64,000 nt of DNA from Vicinamibacterales bacterium (GTDB lineage: Bacteria; Acidobacteriota; Vicinamibacteria; Vicinamibacterales; SCN-69-37): positions 90,569 to 154,568 of the forward strand of contig JAURFE010000001.1 of the NCBI GenBank assembly GCA_030827135.1, in the 5' to 3' direction. This document shows, one piece after another, positions 16,904 to 25,854 of this stretch. The first letter of the stretch is position 1; each line of letters opens with the position of its first letter. A program made the translations under genes and the position numbers. A model generated the notes under the pieces. That model made no database searches. It was given only the letters and a program-made list of their open reading frames with translations, and was not told where the DNA came from.

Positions 16904-17838
16904 GGCCGCTCCGCGTCGTGTACTTCGGCACGCCGCAGTTTGCGGTGCCGCCCCTCGCGCGCCTGCTGGGATCACCGCACCAGGTCGTCGGCGTCATCAC
17001 GCAGCCTGACCGGCCGCGCGGGCGTGGCCAGCATGTGACGGCGAGCCCCGTGAAACTGGTCGCGGTCACTCACGGTGTGCCGGTGATCCAGCCCACGCAG
17101 CTGCGGGATGCGGCCTTTCTTGCGCAGGTTCGCGCCCTCGCGCCGGACATCGGTGTCGTCGCCGCCTACGGGCGCATCCTGCCGCAGCAGGTGCTCGATC
17201 TGCCGCCGCGCGGACTGGTCAACGTCCACGCGTCGCTCCTGCCCCGGTGGCGGGGCGCCGCCCCCATTCATCGCGCCGTCATGGCCGGAGACTCGGTCAC
17301 CGGCATCACTATCATGCGCGTGGTGCTGGCCCTCGATGCCGGCCCGATGCTTGCCCGTGTGGAGGTGCCGATCACGCCTGATGACACCAGCGAGTCGCTC
17401 GAACCCCGGTTGGCGAGTGCCGGCGCCGACCTGCTTCTCGACACGCTGGATCGCCTCGCGATCGGACCGATCCCCGAGGTCCCGCAGGACGAATCGCAGG
17501 TCACGTACGCCGACCGCCTCCAGCGCGCGGAGAGTGTGGTGCAGTGGTCCCGGGCCGCGACCGACATCGACCGGCAGATTCGCGGCCTGCAGCCGTGGCC
17601 GCTGGCGGTGGTGACCATCGATGGCCGGCGTCTGGCGCTGCTGCACTCGTCGGTAATCGCATCCGCCCCGGGTACCGCGCCGGGCACCATCGTGCGCGCG
17701 TCGGGCGACGACCTGCACATTGCCGCCGGCGACGGCGTTGTCGCGATCACCCGGCTCAAGCCGGAGGGACGCCGGCCGATGTCCGTGCGCGACTGGCTCA
17801 ACGGTGTGGCCGTCACACCGGGGACGACGGTGACGTGA
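16900..17838 (+). CDS. fmt: Methionyl-tRNA formyltransferase
   Basis: Formylates Met-tRNA for initiation of translation, using 10-formyl-THF. About 312 residues, with the family start RVVYFGTPQFAVPPL, the AAYGRILP block and NVHASLLPRWRGAAP around the folate site. A C-terminal OB-like domain includes LKPEGRRPM. The GTG at 16900 overlaps the def stop (GTGA); a GTG one codon earlier is equally possible. Downstream it overlaps the rsmB start. Confidence 0.96.
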   Translation: MRPLRVVYFGTPQFAVPPLARLLGSPHQVVGVITQPDRPRGRGQHVTASPVKLVAVTHGVPVIQPTQLRDAAFLAQVRALAPDIGVVAAYGRILPQQVLDLPPRGLVNVHASLLPRWRGAAPIHRAVMAGDSVTGITIMRVVLALDAGPMLARVEVPITPDDTSESLEPRLASAGADLLLDTLDRLAIGPIPEVPQDESQVTYADRLQRAESVVQWSRAATDIDRQIRGLQPWPLAVVTIDGRRLALLHSSVIASAPGTAPGTIVRASGDDLHIAAGDGVVAITRLKPEGRRPMSVRDWLNGVAVTPGTTVT

Positions 17839-19163
17839 CGTCCGTGCGCGTGCGCGCGGCCCGCGCCCTCGTGGCTGTGGACAAACGGCGGCGGACCCTC
17901 GCCGCCGAGCTCGACCACGCGCGGCGCGAGTTGCACGACGAGCGCGACCGCGCCCTCCTGCTTGAACTGACGGCGGGCGTGTGTCGATGGCGGGCGGAAC
18001 TGGATGCGGTGATCGAGCAGTGCAGCAGCCGCCCCCTCGCCGCGATTGATCTCGAGACGTTGGCCACGCTGCGGCTCGCGCTCTATCAGCTGCGGCATCT
18101 CGATCGCATTCCCGACCACGCGGCCGTGCATGGCGCGGTGGAAGCGGCGAAGGCCCTCGCCGGCGACCGCGCGGGCGGGTTCGTCAATGGCGTGCTGCGG
18201 GGCTATCTGAGAACGCAGGCCGCCATCACGCTGCCCGCGCCACCCGGGCCGGACGCCACGCGCCGGCAGCAACTCACGTATCTGAGCGTGACCTGTTCGC
18301 ATCCGAAGTGGCTCATGGCCCGGTGGCTCGATCGCTACGGCTATGAGGAGACCGCGGCGTGGTGCGCCTTCAACAATCAGCCGCCCGACATCACCGTGCG
18401 TGTGCTCGAGCCCGGCGTGGATGCGGCCACGTGGCTCGCCGCGCGTGGCCTGACGGCGGTGTCCGGCAGTTTTGCGCCGGACATGGCCCGGTTGGCGCCC
18501 GGTGCCTGGGCGGAGATGACCGAGGATGTTCGCGCCGGACTGGCGATTCAGGACGAAGGGTCCGCGCTGGTGGCCCAGGCCACTGGAGCCCAACCGGGCG
18601 AGACCGTCCTTGATCTGTGTGCCGCGCCGGGCGGCAAATCCGTGCGCCTGTGGAAGGACATGGGGCTCCGTGGCCTGCTCATCTCAAGCGACCTGCGTCC
18701 CAGTCGTCTGCACCTGCTGCGGCAGACCCTGCGCGCCGGCGGCGCGCCGCCCCGCGTGGTCGCGCTCGACGGACGGGAAGCGCTGCCCTTCCCGCCGGTG
18801 TTTGATCGGGTGCTTGTGGACGCGCCGTGTTCGGGACTCGGCACCCTGCGGCGCGACCCCGACATCAAGTGGTCCGTGACGCTCGAAGACCTGCCCGCAC
18901 TGGCAGACACGCAATGCCAGATGCTGACGCAGGCGGCAGCGGTCGTCCGCCCCGGGGGCACACTGGTGTATGCAACGTGTTCCTCCGAACCCGACGAAAA
19001 CGAACACGTGGTCGCGCGGTTCCTCGCCACGCACGACGCGTTTCGGCCCGAGCCATGGACCGGCGCCGGCGCCGACGAGGATGGCGCACTGCGCACCCGG
19101 CCCGGCCGCCACGGGCTCGACGCCTTCTTTGCGGCGCGTCTGGTTCGTCGCTCACCCGCGTAG
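17835..19163 (+). CDS. rsmB: 16S rRNA (cytosine-967-C5)-methyltransferase
   Basis: SAM-dependent methyltransferase acting on C967 of 16S rRNA. The 442 residues comprise an N-terminal NusB-like domain (RAARALVAVDKRRRTLA, DRAGGFVNGVLRGYLR) and a C-terminal Rossmann methyltransferase with VLDLCAAPGGKS. DAPCSGLGTLRRDPDIKW holds one catalytic Cys and YATCSSEPDENE the other. The frame is open upstream inside fmt, but the GTG at 17835, overlapping the fmt stop as GTGA, gives the family N-terminus. The order def-fmt-rsmB is common in bacteria. Confidence 0.95.
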   Translation: MTSVRVRAARALVAVDKRRRTLAAELDHARRELHDERDRALLLELTAGVCRWRAELDAVIEQCSSRPLAAIDLETLATLRLALYQLRHLDRIPDHAAVHGAVEAAKALAGDRAGGFVNGVLRGYLRTQAAITLPAPPGPDATRRQQLTYLSVTCSHPKWLMARWLDRYGYEETAAWCAFNNQPPDITVRVLEPGVDAATWLAARGLTAVSGSFAPDMARLAPGAWAEMTEDVRAGLAIQDEGSALVAQATGAQPGETVLDLCAAPGGKSVRLWKDMGLRGLLISSDLRPSRLHLLRQTLRAGGAPPRVVALDGREALPFPPVFDRVLVDAPCSGLGTLRRDPDIKWSVTLEDLPALADTQCQMLTQAAAVVRPGGTLVYATCSSEPDENEHVVARFLATHDAFRPEPWTGAGADEDGALRTRPGRHGLDAFFAARLVRRSPA

Positions 19164-19169
19164 TACACT
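19164..19169 (+). promoter_or_regulatory. Possible -10 box before the PASTA gene
   Basis: TACACT directly follows the rsmB stop and ends 11 bases before the PASTA gene ATG. This could allow a separate short-leader transcript for PASTA-rpe-thioesterase-epimerase. No -35 box was recognised. Confidence 0.35.
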
Positions 19170-19180
19170 TTTTTCACCGC

Positions 19181-19921
19181 ATGCCCGCTCCCCCTTCATC
19201 CACCCTGCGCACCCGAGTCCGGACCGCCGGGCGCTGGATGCTGCTGCTCGGCGGACTCGCCGCCACCTACGTCGTGTTCCTGCTCGCGTCGTTGAAGGTC
19301 GCGGTGACGGCGCGCGAGGTCACCGTGCCTGACCTGCGTGGCCAGTCGCTCGCGGCGGCGACCGAGGCCACCGCCGCCGTCGGTCTGGTCATGGTCATCG
19401 ACCCCCTCAAGCGACCCGACGGCACGCTTCCGCCCGACCACATCCTGTCGCAGGAACCTGCCGCGGGAACGGTGATTCGGCGTCAGCGTCCGGTGCGGGT
19501 CCGCCTGAGTGAGGCGCTGCGCGCGGCCGTGGTACCGTCGCTCATCGGCGAGTCCGAGCGCTCAGCACAGATTCGCCTGACACAGGAACGCGTCAGCATC
19601 CGCCACATCGCCGAGATGTACAGCGCCGGCTACCCCCCGGGCGTCATCGTTGCCCAGGATCCCCCGGCGACGAGCGAGGCGGCGGACGTGGCGCTCCTTG
19701 TCAACCGTGGCGAGGCCGCGATCACCTATGTGATGCCCGACCTGATCGGCACGCCCGGCACGCGCGTGGCGGACCTGCTGCGCCGGCGCCTGTTCCGCGT
19801 CACGATACTTGGCGAGGTGCCCTATCCCGGGCTTCCGCCAGGCACCGTCATCCGGCAGACACCGCAGGCGGGGTACCAGATCGCCCCTGGCGATCCGATT
19901 ACGTTGGAGGTCAGTCGATGA
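19181..19921 (+). CDS. PASTA-domain protein without kinase domain
   Basis: A 246-residue protein with a short basic N-terminus, one membrane segment (about residues 19-38) and three PASTA-type units. Their starts read VTVPDLRGQSLAAATEA, AAVVPSLIGESERSAQIRL and YVMPDLIGTPGTRVADLLR. PASTA domains usually sense peptidoglycan fragments at the end of Ser/Thr kinases or PBPs; neither catalytic domain is present. The ATG at 19181 starts the protein right at the membrane anchor. The stop overlaps the rpe start (ATGA), suggesting co-translation with a metabolic gene of no obvious relation. Confidence 0.85.
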   Translation: MPAPPSSTLRTRVRTAGRWMLLLGGLAATYVVFLLASLKVAVTAREVTVPDLRGQSLAAATEATAAVGLVMVIDPLKRPDGTLPPDHILSQEPAAGTVIRRQRPVRVRLSEALRAAVVPSLIGESERSAQIRLTQERVSIRHIAEMYSAGYPPGVIVAQDPPATSEAADVALLVNRGEAAITYVMPDLIGTPGTRVADLLRRRLFRVTILGEVPYPGLPPGTVIRQTPQAGYQIAPGDPITLEVSR

Positions 19922-20580
19922 GTGGGCCGGCCGTGCAGATCGCACCGTCAATTCTTGCGGCCGATTTTTCGCGTCTCGGCGAACAGGTCACCACGGTGGC
20001 GGGTGCCGGTGCCGACTTCATCCACATCGACGTGATGGACGGCCACTTCGTGCCGAACATCACGATGGGGCCCCTGGTCGTCGCCGCCGTCAAGCGGGTG
20101 ACGACGGTGCCGCTGGATGTGCATTTGATGATCACAAGTCCCGATCAGTACCTGGAGGCATTTGTCCAGGCCGGCGCCGCGACGATCTCCGTGCACGTGG
20201 AAGCCGCCGTGCATCTCCACCGCACGTTGAGCCGCATCCGGCAGCTTGGCGCGCGGGCCGGCGTGGCCCTCAATCCCGCCACGCCGCTCGACGCGATTGG
20301 CGAAGTCTTCGACCTGCTGGATCAGGTCATTGTGATGTCTGTGAACCCCGGGTTCGGGGGCCAGTCGTTTATTCCGCGCAGCCTCGAGCGCATCGCGGAC
20401 CTGCGCGCCCGTCTGGGCCGGCGTCCGGTGGATATCGAAGTCGACGGCGGCGTGGACGAGACCAACGCGGCCACCCTCGTGCGCGCGGGCGCGTCGATTC
20501 TTGTCGCGGGCGCCTCGGTGTTCGGCACGCCGGACCCCGCCGCGGCCACACGCGCGCTGCGCCGGGCCGCCACGTCGTGA
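19918..20580 (+). CDS. rpe: Ribulose-phosphate 3-epimerase
   Basis: Interconverts ribulose-5-phosphate and xylulose-5-phosphate in the pentose phosphate pathway. The 220-residue TIM barrel shows IAPSILAADFSRL, FIHIDVMDGHFVPN, VHLMITSPDQYL, VMSVNPGFGGQSFIP and IEVDGGVDETN, including the metal-binding His/Asp residues. Overlaps its neighbours at both ends by four bases. Confidence 0.97.
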   Translation: MSGPAVQIAPSILAADFSRLGEQVTTVAGAGADFIHIDVMDGHFVPNITMGPLVVAAVKRVTTVPLDVHLMITSPDQYLEAFVQAGAATISVHVEAAVHLHRTLSRIRQLGARAGVALNPATPLDAIGEVFDLLDQVIVMSVNPGFGGQSFIPRSLERIADLRARLGRRPVDIEVDGGVDETNAATLVRAGASILVAGASVFGTPDPAAATRALRRAATS

Positions 20581-20984
20581 GCCCGGGGACGCGGACCTCC
20601 GTGTCGACGGTCCGCGTGCGGTACGCCGAGACGGACCAGATGCGGGTGGTCTACCACGCCAATTATCTGGTCTGGTTTGAAGTGGCTCGCACCGACCTGT
20701 TGCGGTCGCTGGGCTGGACCTACCGCGAGATGGAAGCCGACGGGTGCAGCCTCCCTGTCATCGAGGCGCACTGCGAGTACGTGCGCCCGGCACGTTACGA
20801 TGATGAGCTGGACCTGCGCGCGACGGCGCGCCTGCTGTCCCCGGTACGGATGGAGTTTGTGTACGACGTGCGGCAACGCGCGGATCAGACGGTGGTCGCC
20901 ACCGGGTATACCCGGCACGCGGCGGTGGGACCGGACGGGCGCCCGATGCGGCTGCCCGCCAGAATTCGGGATGTGTTTGCATGA
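20577..20984 (+). CDS. YbgC-type acyl-CoA thioesterase (hotdog fold)
   Basis: A 135-residue hotdog-fold enzyme. RVRYAETDQMRVVYHANYLVW contains the catalytic Asp and the His-Asn-Tyr pattern of the 4-hydroxybenzoyl-CoA thioesterase/YbgC group. The start is a GTG overlapping the rpe stop; the stop overlaps the next ATG. The natural substrate of this group is often short or medium acyl-CoA, but it is not decided here. Confidence 0.88.
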   Translation: MSPGTRTSVSTVRVRYAETDQMRVVYHANYLVWFEVARTDLLRSLGWTYREMEADGCSLPVIEAHCEYVRPARYDDELDLRATARLLSPVRMEFVYDVRQRADQTVVATGYTRHAAVGPDGRPMRLPARIRDVFA

Positions 20985-21916
20985 GTGTGCTCGTCACCGG
21001 CGCTGCCGGCTTTATCGGTTCGACCCTCGCCGACGCGCTCACGCGCCGTGGGGATGAGGTGGTCGGCGTGGACTGTTTCACCGACTACTACAGCCGCGAC
21101 GTCAAGGAGGCCAATCTGGCCGGCCTGCGACAGCGGCCGAACTTCCGGTTTGTCGAAGCCCCGTTGCAGACCGTGTCGATGGACCCGTTGCTCGACGGCG
21201 TCACACACATCTACCACCTCGCCGCGCAGGCCGGCGTGCGGAAGAGCTGGGGCGCCGACTTCCTGACCTACACCAGCCACAATGTGGATTCGACCCAGCG
21301 GTTGCTGGAAGCCGTGAAGACCCGCCCCCTCACCCGCTTTGTGTACGCCTCAAGTTCGTCGGTCTATGGCGACGGCGTGGCGATCCCCATGCGGGAAGAC
21401 GCCATGGTGCAGCCCTTGTCGCCGTATGGCGTGACCAAACTGGCCGCCGAGCACCTGTGCCTGCTCTACACGGCGAACTACGGCGTACCGACCGTCTCCC
21501 TGCGGTTCTTCACGGTATACGGCCCCAGGCAACGGCCCGACATGGGGTTCCACCGGTTCATCCGGGCGGCGCTGACGCAGACACCGATCACACTGTATGG
21601 CGACGGCGAGCAGACCCGGGACTTCACCTTCGTTGACGACATCGTGGCGGCCCTCATGGCCGCGGGCGACCAGGGACGGCCGGGCGCCGTCTATAACATC
21701 GGCGGCGGCAGCCGGGTCTCGATCAACGAGGTGCTGGCACAGATTGCACAGATTGCCGGCCACCCCCTCGATATCCGGCGCGAGGCGGCCCAGAAGGGTG
21801 ACATGCGGGACACCTTCGCGGACACGACCCTGGCGCGCACGGAGCTCGGGTTTACCCCGAAGACCAGCCTGGCGGAGGGCCTGCGGGCCGAATATGCCTG
21901 GCTCAAGGGGCAGTGA
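20981..21916 (+). CDS. NAD-dependent nucleotide-sugar epimerase/dehydratase (extended SDR)
   Basis: A 311-residue extended short-chain dehydrogenase: the NAD loop TGAAGFIGS, catalytic Ser in YASSSSVYG and the YxxxK pair in SPYGVTKLAAEH. The pattern YHLAAQAGVRKSW and GPRQRPDMGFHRFI is most like UDP-glucuronate or UDP-glucose 4-epimerases. The precise substrate cannot be fixed from sequence. The last gene of the overlapping run, probably feeding envelope sugar synthesis. Confidence 0.85.
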   Translation: MSVLVTGAAGFIGSTLADALTRRGDEVVGVDCFTDYYSRDVKEANLAGLRQRPNFRFVEAPLQTVSMDPLLDGVTHIYHLAAQAGVRKSWGADFLTYTSHNVDSTQRLLEAVKTRPLTRFVYASSSSVYGDGVAIPMREDAMVQPLSPYGVTKLAAEHLCLLYTANYGVPTVSLRFFTVYGPRQRPDMGFHRFIRAALTQTPITLYGDGEQTRDFTFVDDIVAALMAAGDQGRPGAVYNIGGGSRVSINEVLAQIAQIAGHPLDIRREAAQKGDMRDTFADTTLARTELGFTPKTSLAEGLRAEYAWLKGQ

Positions 21917-21918
21917 AC

Positions 21919-21924
21919 TAGAAT
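21919..21924 (+). promoter_or_regulatory. -10 box for a leaderless bamD transcript
   Basis: TAGAAT lies 7 bases before the ATG at 21932 and overlaps an earlier in-frame ATG at 21923. If this is the -10 box, translation of bamD must begin at 21932. Confidence 0.45.
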
Positions 21925-21931
21925 GCTGAAG

Positions 21932-22786
21932 ATGATCCTGCGGCGACAGTCCTCCCTGATGGTGTTCGTGGCCCTGACCGCCCTGACGGCGGCCGCGTGC
22001 GGCGGCGGCGCGGCCAGCCGACTGCCCCCGGCAGGCATGATGGACCCGGCCGAATGGCTGTTTGAGCGCGGCACCGAGCACCAGGCCGAGAAGCGGTGGT
22101 TTTCGGCGCGCGAATACTTCCGGCGTCTCGTGGATGGCTACCCGCAGAGCCCCCGCCGCGAGGATGCCAAACTCGGCATCGGCGACAGCTTCATCGGTGA
22201 AGACTCGGTCACGTCGAACGTGCTGGCCATCAACGAATTCCGGGAATTCCTGACGTTCTTCCCGGTGTCACGTCGCGCCGACTATGCCCAGTACCGGATC
22301 GCGCTGGCCTATTCCCGCTCGATGCTCAGCCCCCAGCGGGACCAGACGGCGACCAAGGACACCATTCGCGAAGTCGACATCTTCCTGCAACGGTTTCCCG
22401 AGAGTGAGTTCAAGGATGAAGTGCAGCAGATCGAACGCGAAGCGCGCGACCGGCTGTCGCAATCCGAGTTCGAGATTGGCTACTTTTATGCCCGGTACAA
22501 CGTGTGTGCGGGCGCAGTAGAGCGGTTCCGCGGCATCCTGGTCAGCGACCCGGCCTTCAGCAACCGTGACGCGGTGTACTTCCACATGGCCGAGTGCCTG
22601 CTGAAGATGGGGCTGCCGGCCGAAGCGCTGCCGTGGTTTGAGCGCGTGGCGGCGGAATTTGAAAAGAGCGAGTACCTGGAACGGGCGAAACGCCGCGTGG
22701 CCGAGATTAAGACGGTGCCCGCGGGCCGTCAGGGCGGGCCTGGGGGAAGCGGCGGTAATAATCGACCGCAGACACCAGCGCGGTAA
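21932..22786 (+). CDS. bamD: Outer-membrane assembly lipoprotein BamD
   Basis: Lipoprotein of the BAM complex that inserts beta-barrel proteins into the outer membrane. A signal peptide ends in LTAAAC with lipid-attachment Cys23. TPR-like repeats then match BamD/ComL (WLFERGTEHQAEKRWFSARE, NVLAINEFREFLTFFP, EFEIGYFYARYN). Started at 21932 it has 284 residues; the upstream ATG (21923) would add three. The tail is Gly/Pro-rich and overlaps the convergent pgsA by 80 bases. Confidence 0.9.
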   Translation: MILRRQSSLMVFVALTALTAAACGGGAASRLPPAGMMDPAEWLFERGTEHQAEKRWFSAREYFRRLVDGYPQSPRREDAKLGIGDSFIGEDSVTSNVLAINEFREFLTFFPVSRRADYAQYRIALAYSRSMLSPQRDQTATKDTIREVDIFLQRFPESEFKDEVQQIEREARDRLSQSEFEIGYFYARYNVCAGAVERFRGILVSDPAFSNRDAVYFHMAECLLKMGLPAEALPWFERVAAEFEKSEYLERAKRRVAEIKTVPAGRQGGPGGSGGNNRPQTPAR

Positions 22787-23279
22787 TCGTCGCGACCCAC
22801 AACGCCACCTGCCCAATCACAAAGAACTCGCGCATGTGCCCCTGGCCCAGAATCAGGATCAGGATGGCCACGACCTGGGCGACCAGCTTGATCTTGCCCA
22901 GAGGCGACGCCGGCAGCGCCTGACCGCGCGCATGCGCGATACTGCGCAGCACCGTCACGGCAAATTCCCGGCCCAGAATCACCGCAACCATCCACGCCGG
23001 CGCGAGGTCCATCTGGACCAGGGAAATCAGCGCGGCGGTGACCAGCAACTTGTCGGCGAGCGGGTCCATCCACTGCCCGAATTCCGTCACCTGGCCACGA
23101 CGACGGGCGAGATACCCGTCCAGCCAGTCGGTCAGCGAGGCGATCCCGAAGATGGCCGCGCCCATGATTTCCTTGCTGACCCCGTACAACTGCCAGCCCT
23201 CGAACTTCGTCAGAAGCACGACGACCAGCAGAGGCACCAGGAAAATCCGTCCGATGGTCAGGGCGTTCGGAAGATTCAC
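22707..23279 (-). CDS. pgsA: CDP-diacylglycerol-glycerol-3-phosphate 3-phosphatidyltransferase
   Basis: Makes phosphatidylglycerophosphate, the precursor of phosphatidylglycerol, in the inner membrane. The 190 residues begin MNLPNALTIGRIFLVPLLVV. The CDP-alcohol phosphotransferase motif DG-x2-AR-x8-G-x3-D-x3-D is complete (LDGYLARRRGQVTEFGQ, then MDPLADK). Several membrane helices follow. The last 80 bases overlap the 3' end of bamD on the other strand. Confidence 0.93.
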   Translation of the reverse strand: MNLPNALTIGRIFLVPLLVVVLLTKFEGWQLYGVSKEIMGAAIFGIASLTDWLDGYLARRRGQVTEFGQWMDPLADKLLVTAALISLVQMDLAPAWMVAVILGREFAVTVLRSIAHARGQALPASPLGKIKLVAQVVAILILILGQGHMREFFVIGQVALWVATITALVSAVDYYRRFPQARPDGPRAPS

Positions 23280-23321
23280 GATGCCCGTATTCTACCGTTC
23301 ACGCAGGCTGCGGAGCGAGCA

Positions 23322-23327
23322 TACAAT
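23322..23327 (+). promoter_or_regulatory. -10 box before the sugar nucleotidyltransferase gene
   Basis: TACAAT ends 11 bases before the ATG at 23339, predicting a very short leader. It would serve the nucleotidyltransferase and phosphomannomutase pair. Confidence 0.45.
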
Positions 23328-23338
23328 CGAAGGCTGAC

Positions 23339-24397
23339 ATGAAAGCCATCCTGCTGGCCGGCGGCCAGGGGTCACGACTCCGCCCACTGACCCTGAACAC
23401 TCCCAAACCGATCGTGCCGATCTTCGACCGGCCGTTTCTGCGGTATCAAATTGAGCTGCTGAAGCAGGTGCCGGAGATCGACGAGATCATCCTGAGCCTC
23501 AACTATCAGCCGCGACGCATCGAGGAGGTCTTCGCCGACGGCGCCGACCTCGGGGTGACCATCCGGTACGTGGTCGAACCGCAGCCGCTCGGCACCGGCG
23601 GTGCCATCAGGTTTGCGGCCGGCCCCCGCCCCACCGGCCCCGTCGTCGTCTTCAACGGCGATGTACTGACGTCGGTGGACCTGCCTGCGGTCATCGCGCT
23701 GCATCGCGAACGCCAGGCGCGCGCGACCATCGTGCTGACGCCGGTCGAGAATCCGTCGGCCTACGGCCTTGTCGAAACGGACGGCCAGCAGAACATCAAG
23801 GCGTTCCTGGAAAAACCCTCCGCAGACCAGATCACCTGCGACACGATTAACGCGGGCATCTACGTGATCGAGGGCGAGACCCTCGAGCGGATTCCCGTGG
23901 ACACGAATTACTCCATCGAACGCGGGTATTTTCCGTCGCTCATCGCGCAGCAGGAGACGTTCGTCGCCTACACGTACCGCGGGTACTGGATCGACATCGG
24001 CACCCGCGAGAAGTATCAGCAGGTGCATCACGACATCATGAGCGGACGGTTTTCGGCGCCGCCGTTTGACGGACTGGCAGGCCAGGCTGTGGTCTCCCCC
24101 GACGCGCGGATCGACGAAGACGTCACGATCGAAGGCCCGTGTTTCATTGACGCCGGCGCCGTCATCAAGGCGGGCGCGCGTATCGGCGCGTACAGCGTCA
24201 TCGGCACGAACTGTCACATCGGTGAAGGCGCCGTCGTCCAGGGCGCCATTTTGTGGCCGCACACCTGGGTCGACAAACACGCCCATCTCGGACCACTGGT
24301 GGCGGGACGCCACTGTCAGTTTGGCCGCAACGTTGAGGTGGGCGGATCCGTCCTCCTTGGCGACAAATCCATCATCACGGACTATTCACGCCTATGA
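23339..24397 (+). CDS. Sugar-phosphate nucleotidyltransferase (mannose-1-phosphate guanylyltransferase-like)
   Basis: Transfers NMP to a sugar-1-phosphate to make an NDP-sugar. The N-terminal nucleotidyltransferase domain has AILLAGGQGSRLRPLT, TPKPIVP and the metal Asp in VVFNGDVL. The C-terminal ~110 residues are hexapeptide-type left-handed helix repeats (ARIDEDVTIEGPCFIDAGA). This two-domain form of 352 residues is typical of GMPP-like enzymes, and the adjacent phosphomannomutase supports mannose-1-phosphate as substrate. A glucose-1-phosphate enzyme is the main alternative. It overlaps the next gene by four bases. Confidence 0.85.
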   Translation: MKAILLAGGQGSRLRPLTLNTPKPIVPIFDRPFLRYQIELLKQVPEIDEIILSLNYQPRRIEEVFADGADLGVTIRYVVEPQPLGTGGAIRFAAGPRPTGPVVVFNGDVLTSVDLPAVIALHRERQARATIVLTPVENPSAYGLVETDGQQNIKAFLEKPSADQITCDTINAGIYVIEGETLERIPVDTNYSIERGYFPSLIAQQETFVAYTYRGYWIDIGTREKYQQVHHDIMSGRFSAPPFDGLAGQAVVSPDARIDEDVTIEGPCFIDAGAVIKAGARIGAYSVIGTNCHIGEGAVVQGAILWPHTWVDKHAHLGPLVAGRHCQFGRNVEVGGSVLLGDKSIITDYSRL

Positions 24398-25773
24398 ACA
24401 TCTCTCCCGACATCTTCAAGGCCTATGACGTTCGCGCGGTGTACCCGTCCGAGTTGAACGAAACAGCCGCGCGCCTCATTGGTCGTGCCTACGTGGCCTA
24501 TCTGGAGTCTGCGGAACCCGGACGCGCCACGCCCCTGCGCATCGCCGTCACCCGCGACATGCGCACGTCGTCGCCCTCACTGGCCGAGGCGTTCATCGAT
24601 GGCGCGCGCGAACAGGGCGCGGCGATCACGGACTACGGCATGGCGGGCACCGACATGCTCTATTTCGCGGTGGCCGAACACGACTTCGACGGCGGTGTGC
24701 AGGTGACCGCCTCGCACAACCCCGGCGAATACAACGGCATGAAGATGGTGCGGCGCCAGGCGTTCCCGCTGTCGGGGGATGCGGGCATCGGCGAGATTCG
24801 CGACATGGTGGTCGGCGGCACGATCCCCGCGCCGGCGCGGCCACGCGGGCCGTACGGCACGGCAGACATGCTCGACGCCTACGTCGACGCCGTCATGCGC
24901 TTCATCGACCCGTCGGTGATCCGTCCGTTCAACGTTGTGCTGGATGCCGGTTCAGGCATGGCCGGACTTGTTGCGCCCCGGCTGTTTGATCGGCTGCCCT
25001 GCCACACCACCCGGCTCTGCTTCGAGGTGGACGGCACGTTCCCGAATCACGAAGCCAATCCCCTCATTGAGGAAAACCGCCGCGACATCGTCGAGCGCGT
25101 GATGGCTGACAAGGCCGACATCGGCATTGCCTGGGATGGCGACGCGGATCGGTGCTTCTTCATCGACGGGTCGGGCGAATTCATCGCCGGCGACTTCATC
25201 ACGGCGCTCCTGGCGGAAGCCGCGCTCCTGAAGTCACCGGGCTCGGCCATCGTGTATGACGTGCGCGCGAGTTATGCGGTCAAGGACACGGTCGCCAGAC
25301 TTGGCGGCACGGCGCACATGAACCGTGTCGGCCACGCGTTCATCAAGCGCCGGATGCGCGAAGAAAACGCGGTGTTTGGCGGCGAAGTCACCGGCCACTA
25401 TTACTTCCGTGATTATTACTTCGCAGACAACGGCTTCATCCCGGCGCTGCTGATCCTCGAACTCATGTCACGCAAGGGCCAGACACTCCGCGAACTCCTG
25501 GCGCCGCTCCGCGAGAAGTACCACATCTCCGGCGAGATCAACACCAAGGTCGCCAGCATGAGCCTTATCCCCGGCAAGCTCCAGGTGCTGGCCGACCGCT
25601 ACAAGGACGGCCACACCTACACCATGGACGGCTTCTCGGCGGAGTATCCGGACTGGCACTTCAACGTCCGGGCGTCGAACACGGAGCCACTCCTCCGCCT
25701 CAACCTCGAGGCGCTGACGCCGGAGCTTATGGCGCAGAAGCGGGACGAGGTGCTGGCGATTATCCGCGGTTAA
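24394..25773 (+). CDS. manB: Phosphomannomutase/phosphoglucomutase
   Basis: Interconverts hexose-6-phosphate and hexose-1-phosphate. The 459 residues contain FKAYDVRAVYPSELN, the phosphoserine loop VTASHNPGEYNGMK, the metal site AWDGDADRC, the sugar loop GGEVTGHYYF and the phosphate loop VRASNTEPLLRL. Coupled by overlap to the nucleotidyltransferase, so it probably supplies its mannose-1-phosphate. Confidence 0.93.
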   Translation: MNISPDIFKAYDVRAVYPSELNETAARLIGRAYVAYLESAEPGRATPLRIAVTRDMRTSSPSLAEAFIDGAREQGAAITDYGMAGTDMLYFAVAEHDFDGGVQVTASHNPGEYNGMKMVRRQAFPLSGDAGIGEIRDMVVGGTIPAPARPRGPYGTADMLDAYVDAVMRFIDPSVIRPFNVVLDAGSGMAGLVAPRLFDRLPCHTTRLCFEVDGTFPNHEANPLIEENRRDIVERVMADKADIGIAWDGDADRCFFIDGSGEFIAGDFITALLAEAALLKSPGSAIVYDVRASYAVKDTVARLGGTAHMNRVGHAFIKRRMREENAVFGGEVTGHYYFRDYYFADNGFIPALLILELMSRKGQTLRELLAPLREKYHISGEINTKVASMSLIPGKLQVLADRYKDGHTYTMDGFSAEYPDWHFNVRASNTEPLLRLNLEALTPELMAQKRDEVLAIIRG

Positions 25774-25854
25774 TCGGGGAATCGGGAATCGGAGATTGCC
25801 AATCGATTGTCGATAATCGTAAATTGGTAGTCCCGAATCGGAATCGGGAATCGG
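25772..25854. repeat. Degenerate GAATCGG heptamer block between manB and tRNA-Gly
   Basis: The short gap is filled with direct copies of GAATCGG and variants (GGGAATCGG at both ends, CGATAATCG in the middle), running from the manB stop to the first base of the tRNA. The same core AATCGG occurs in the tandem repeat at 9247-9313. Confidence 0.75.

Noticed and set aside
15515-16975. 486-codon minus-strand frame antisense to aroC and def
   Set aside because: It is a composition artefact opposite two well-conserved genes.
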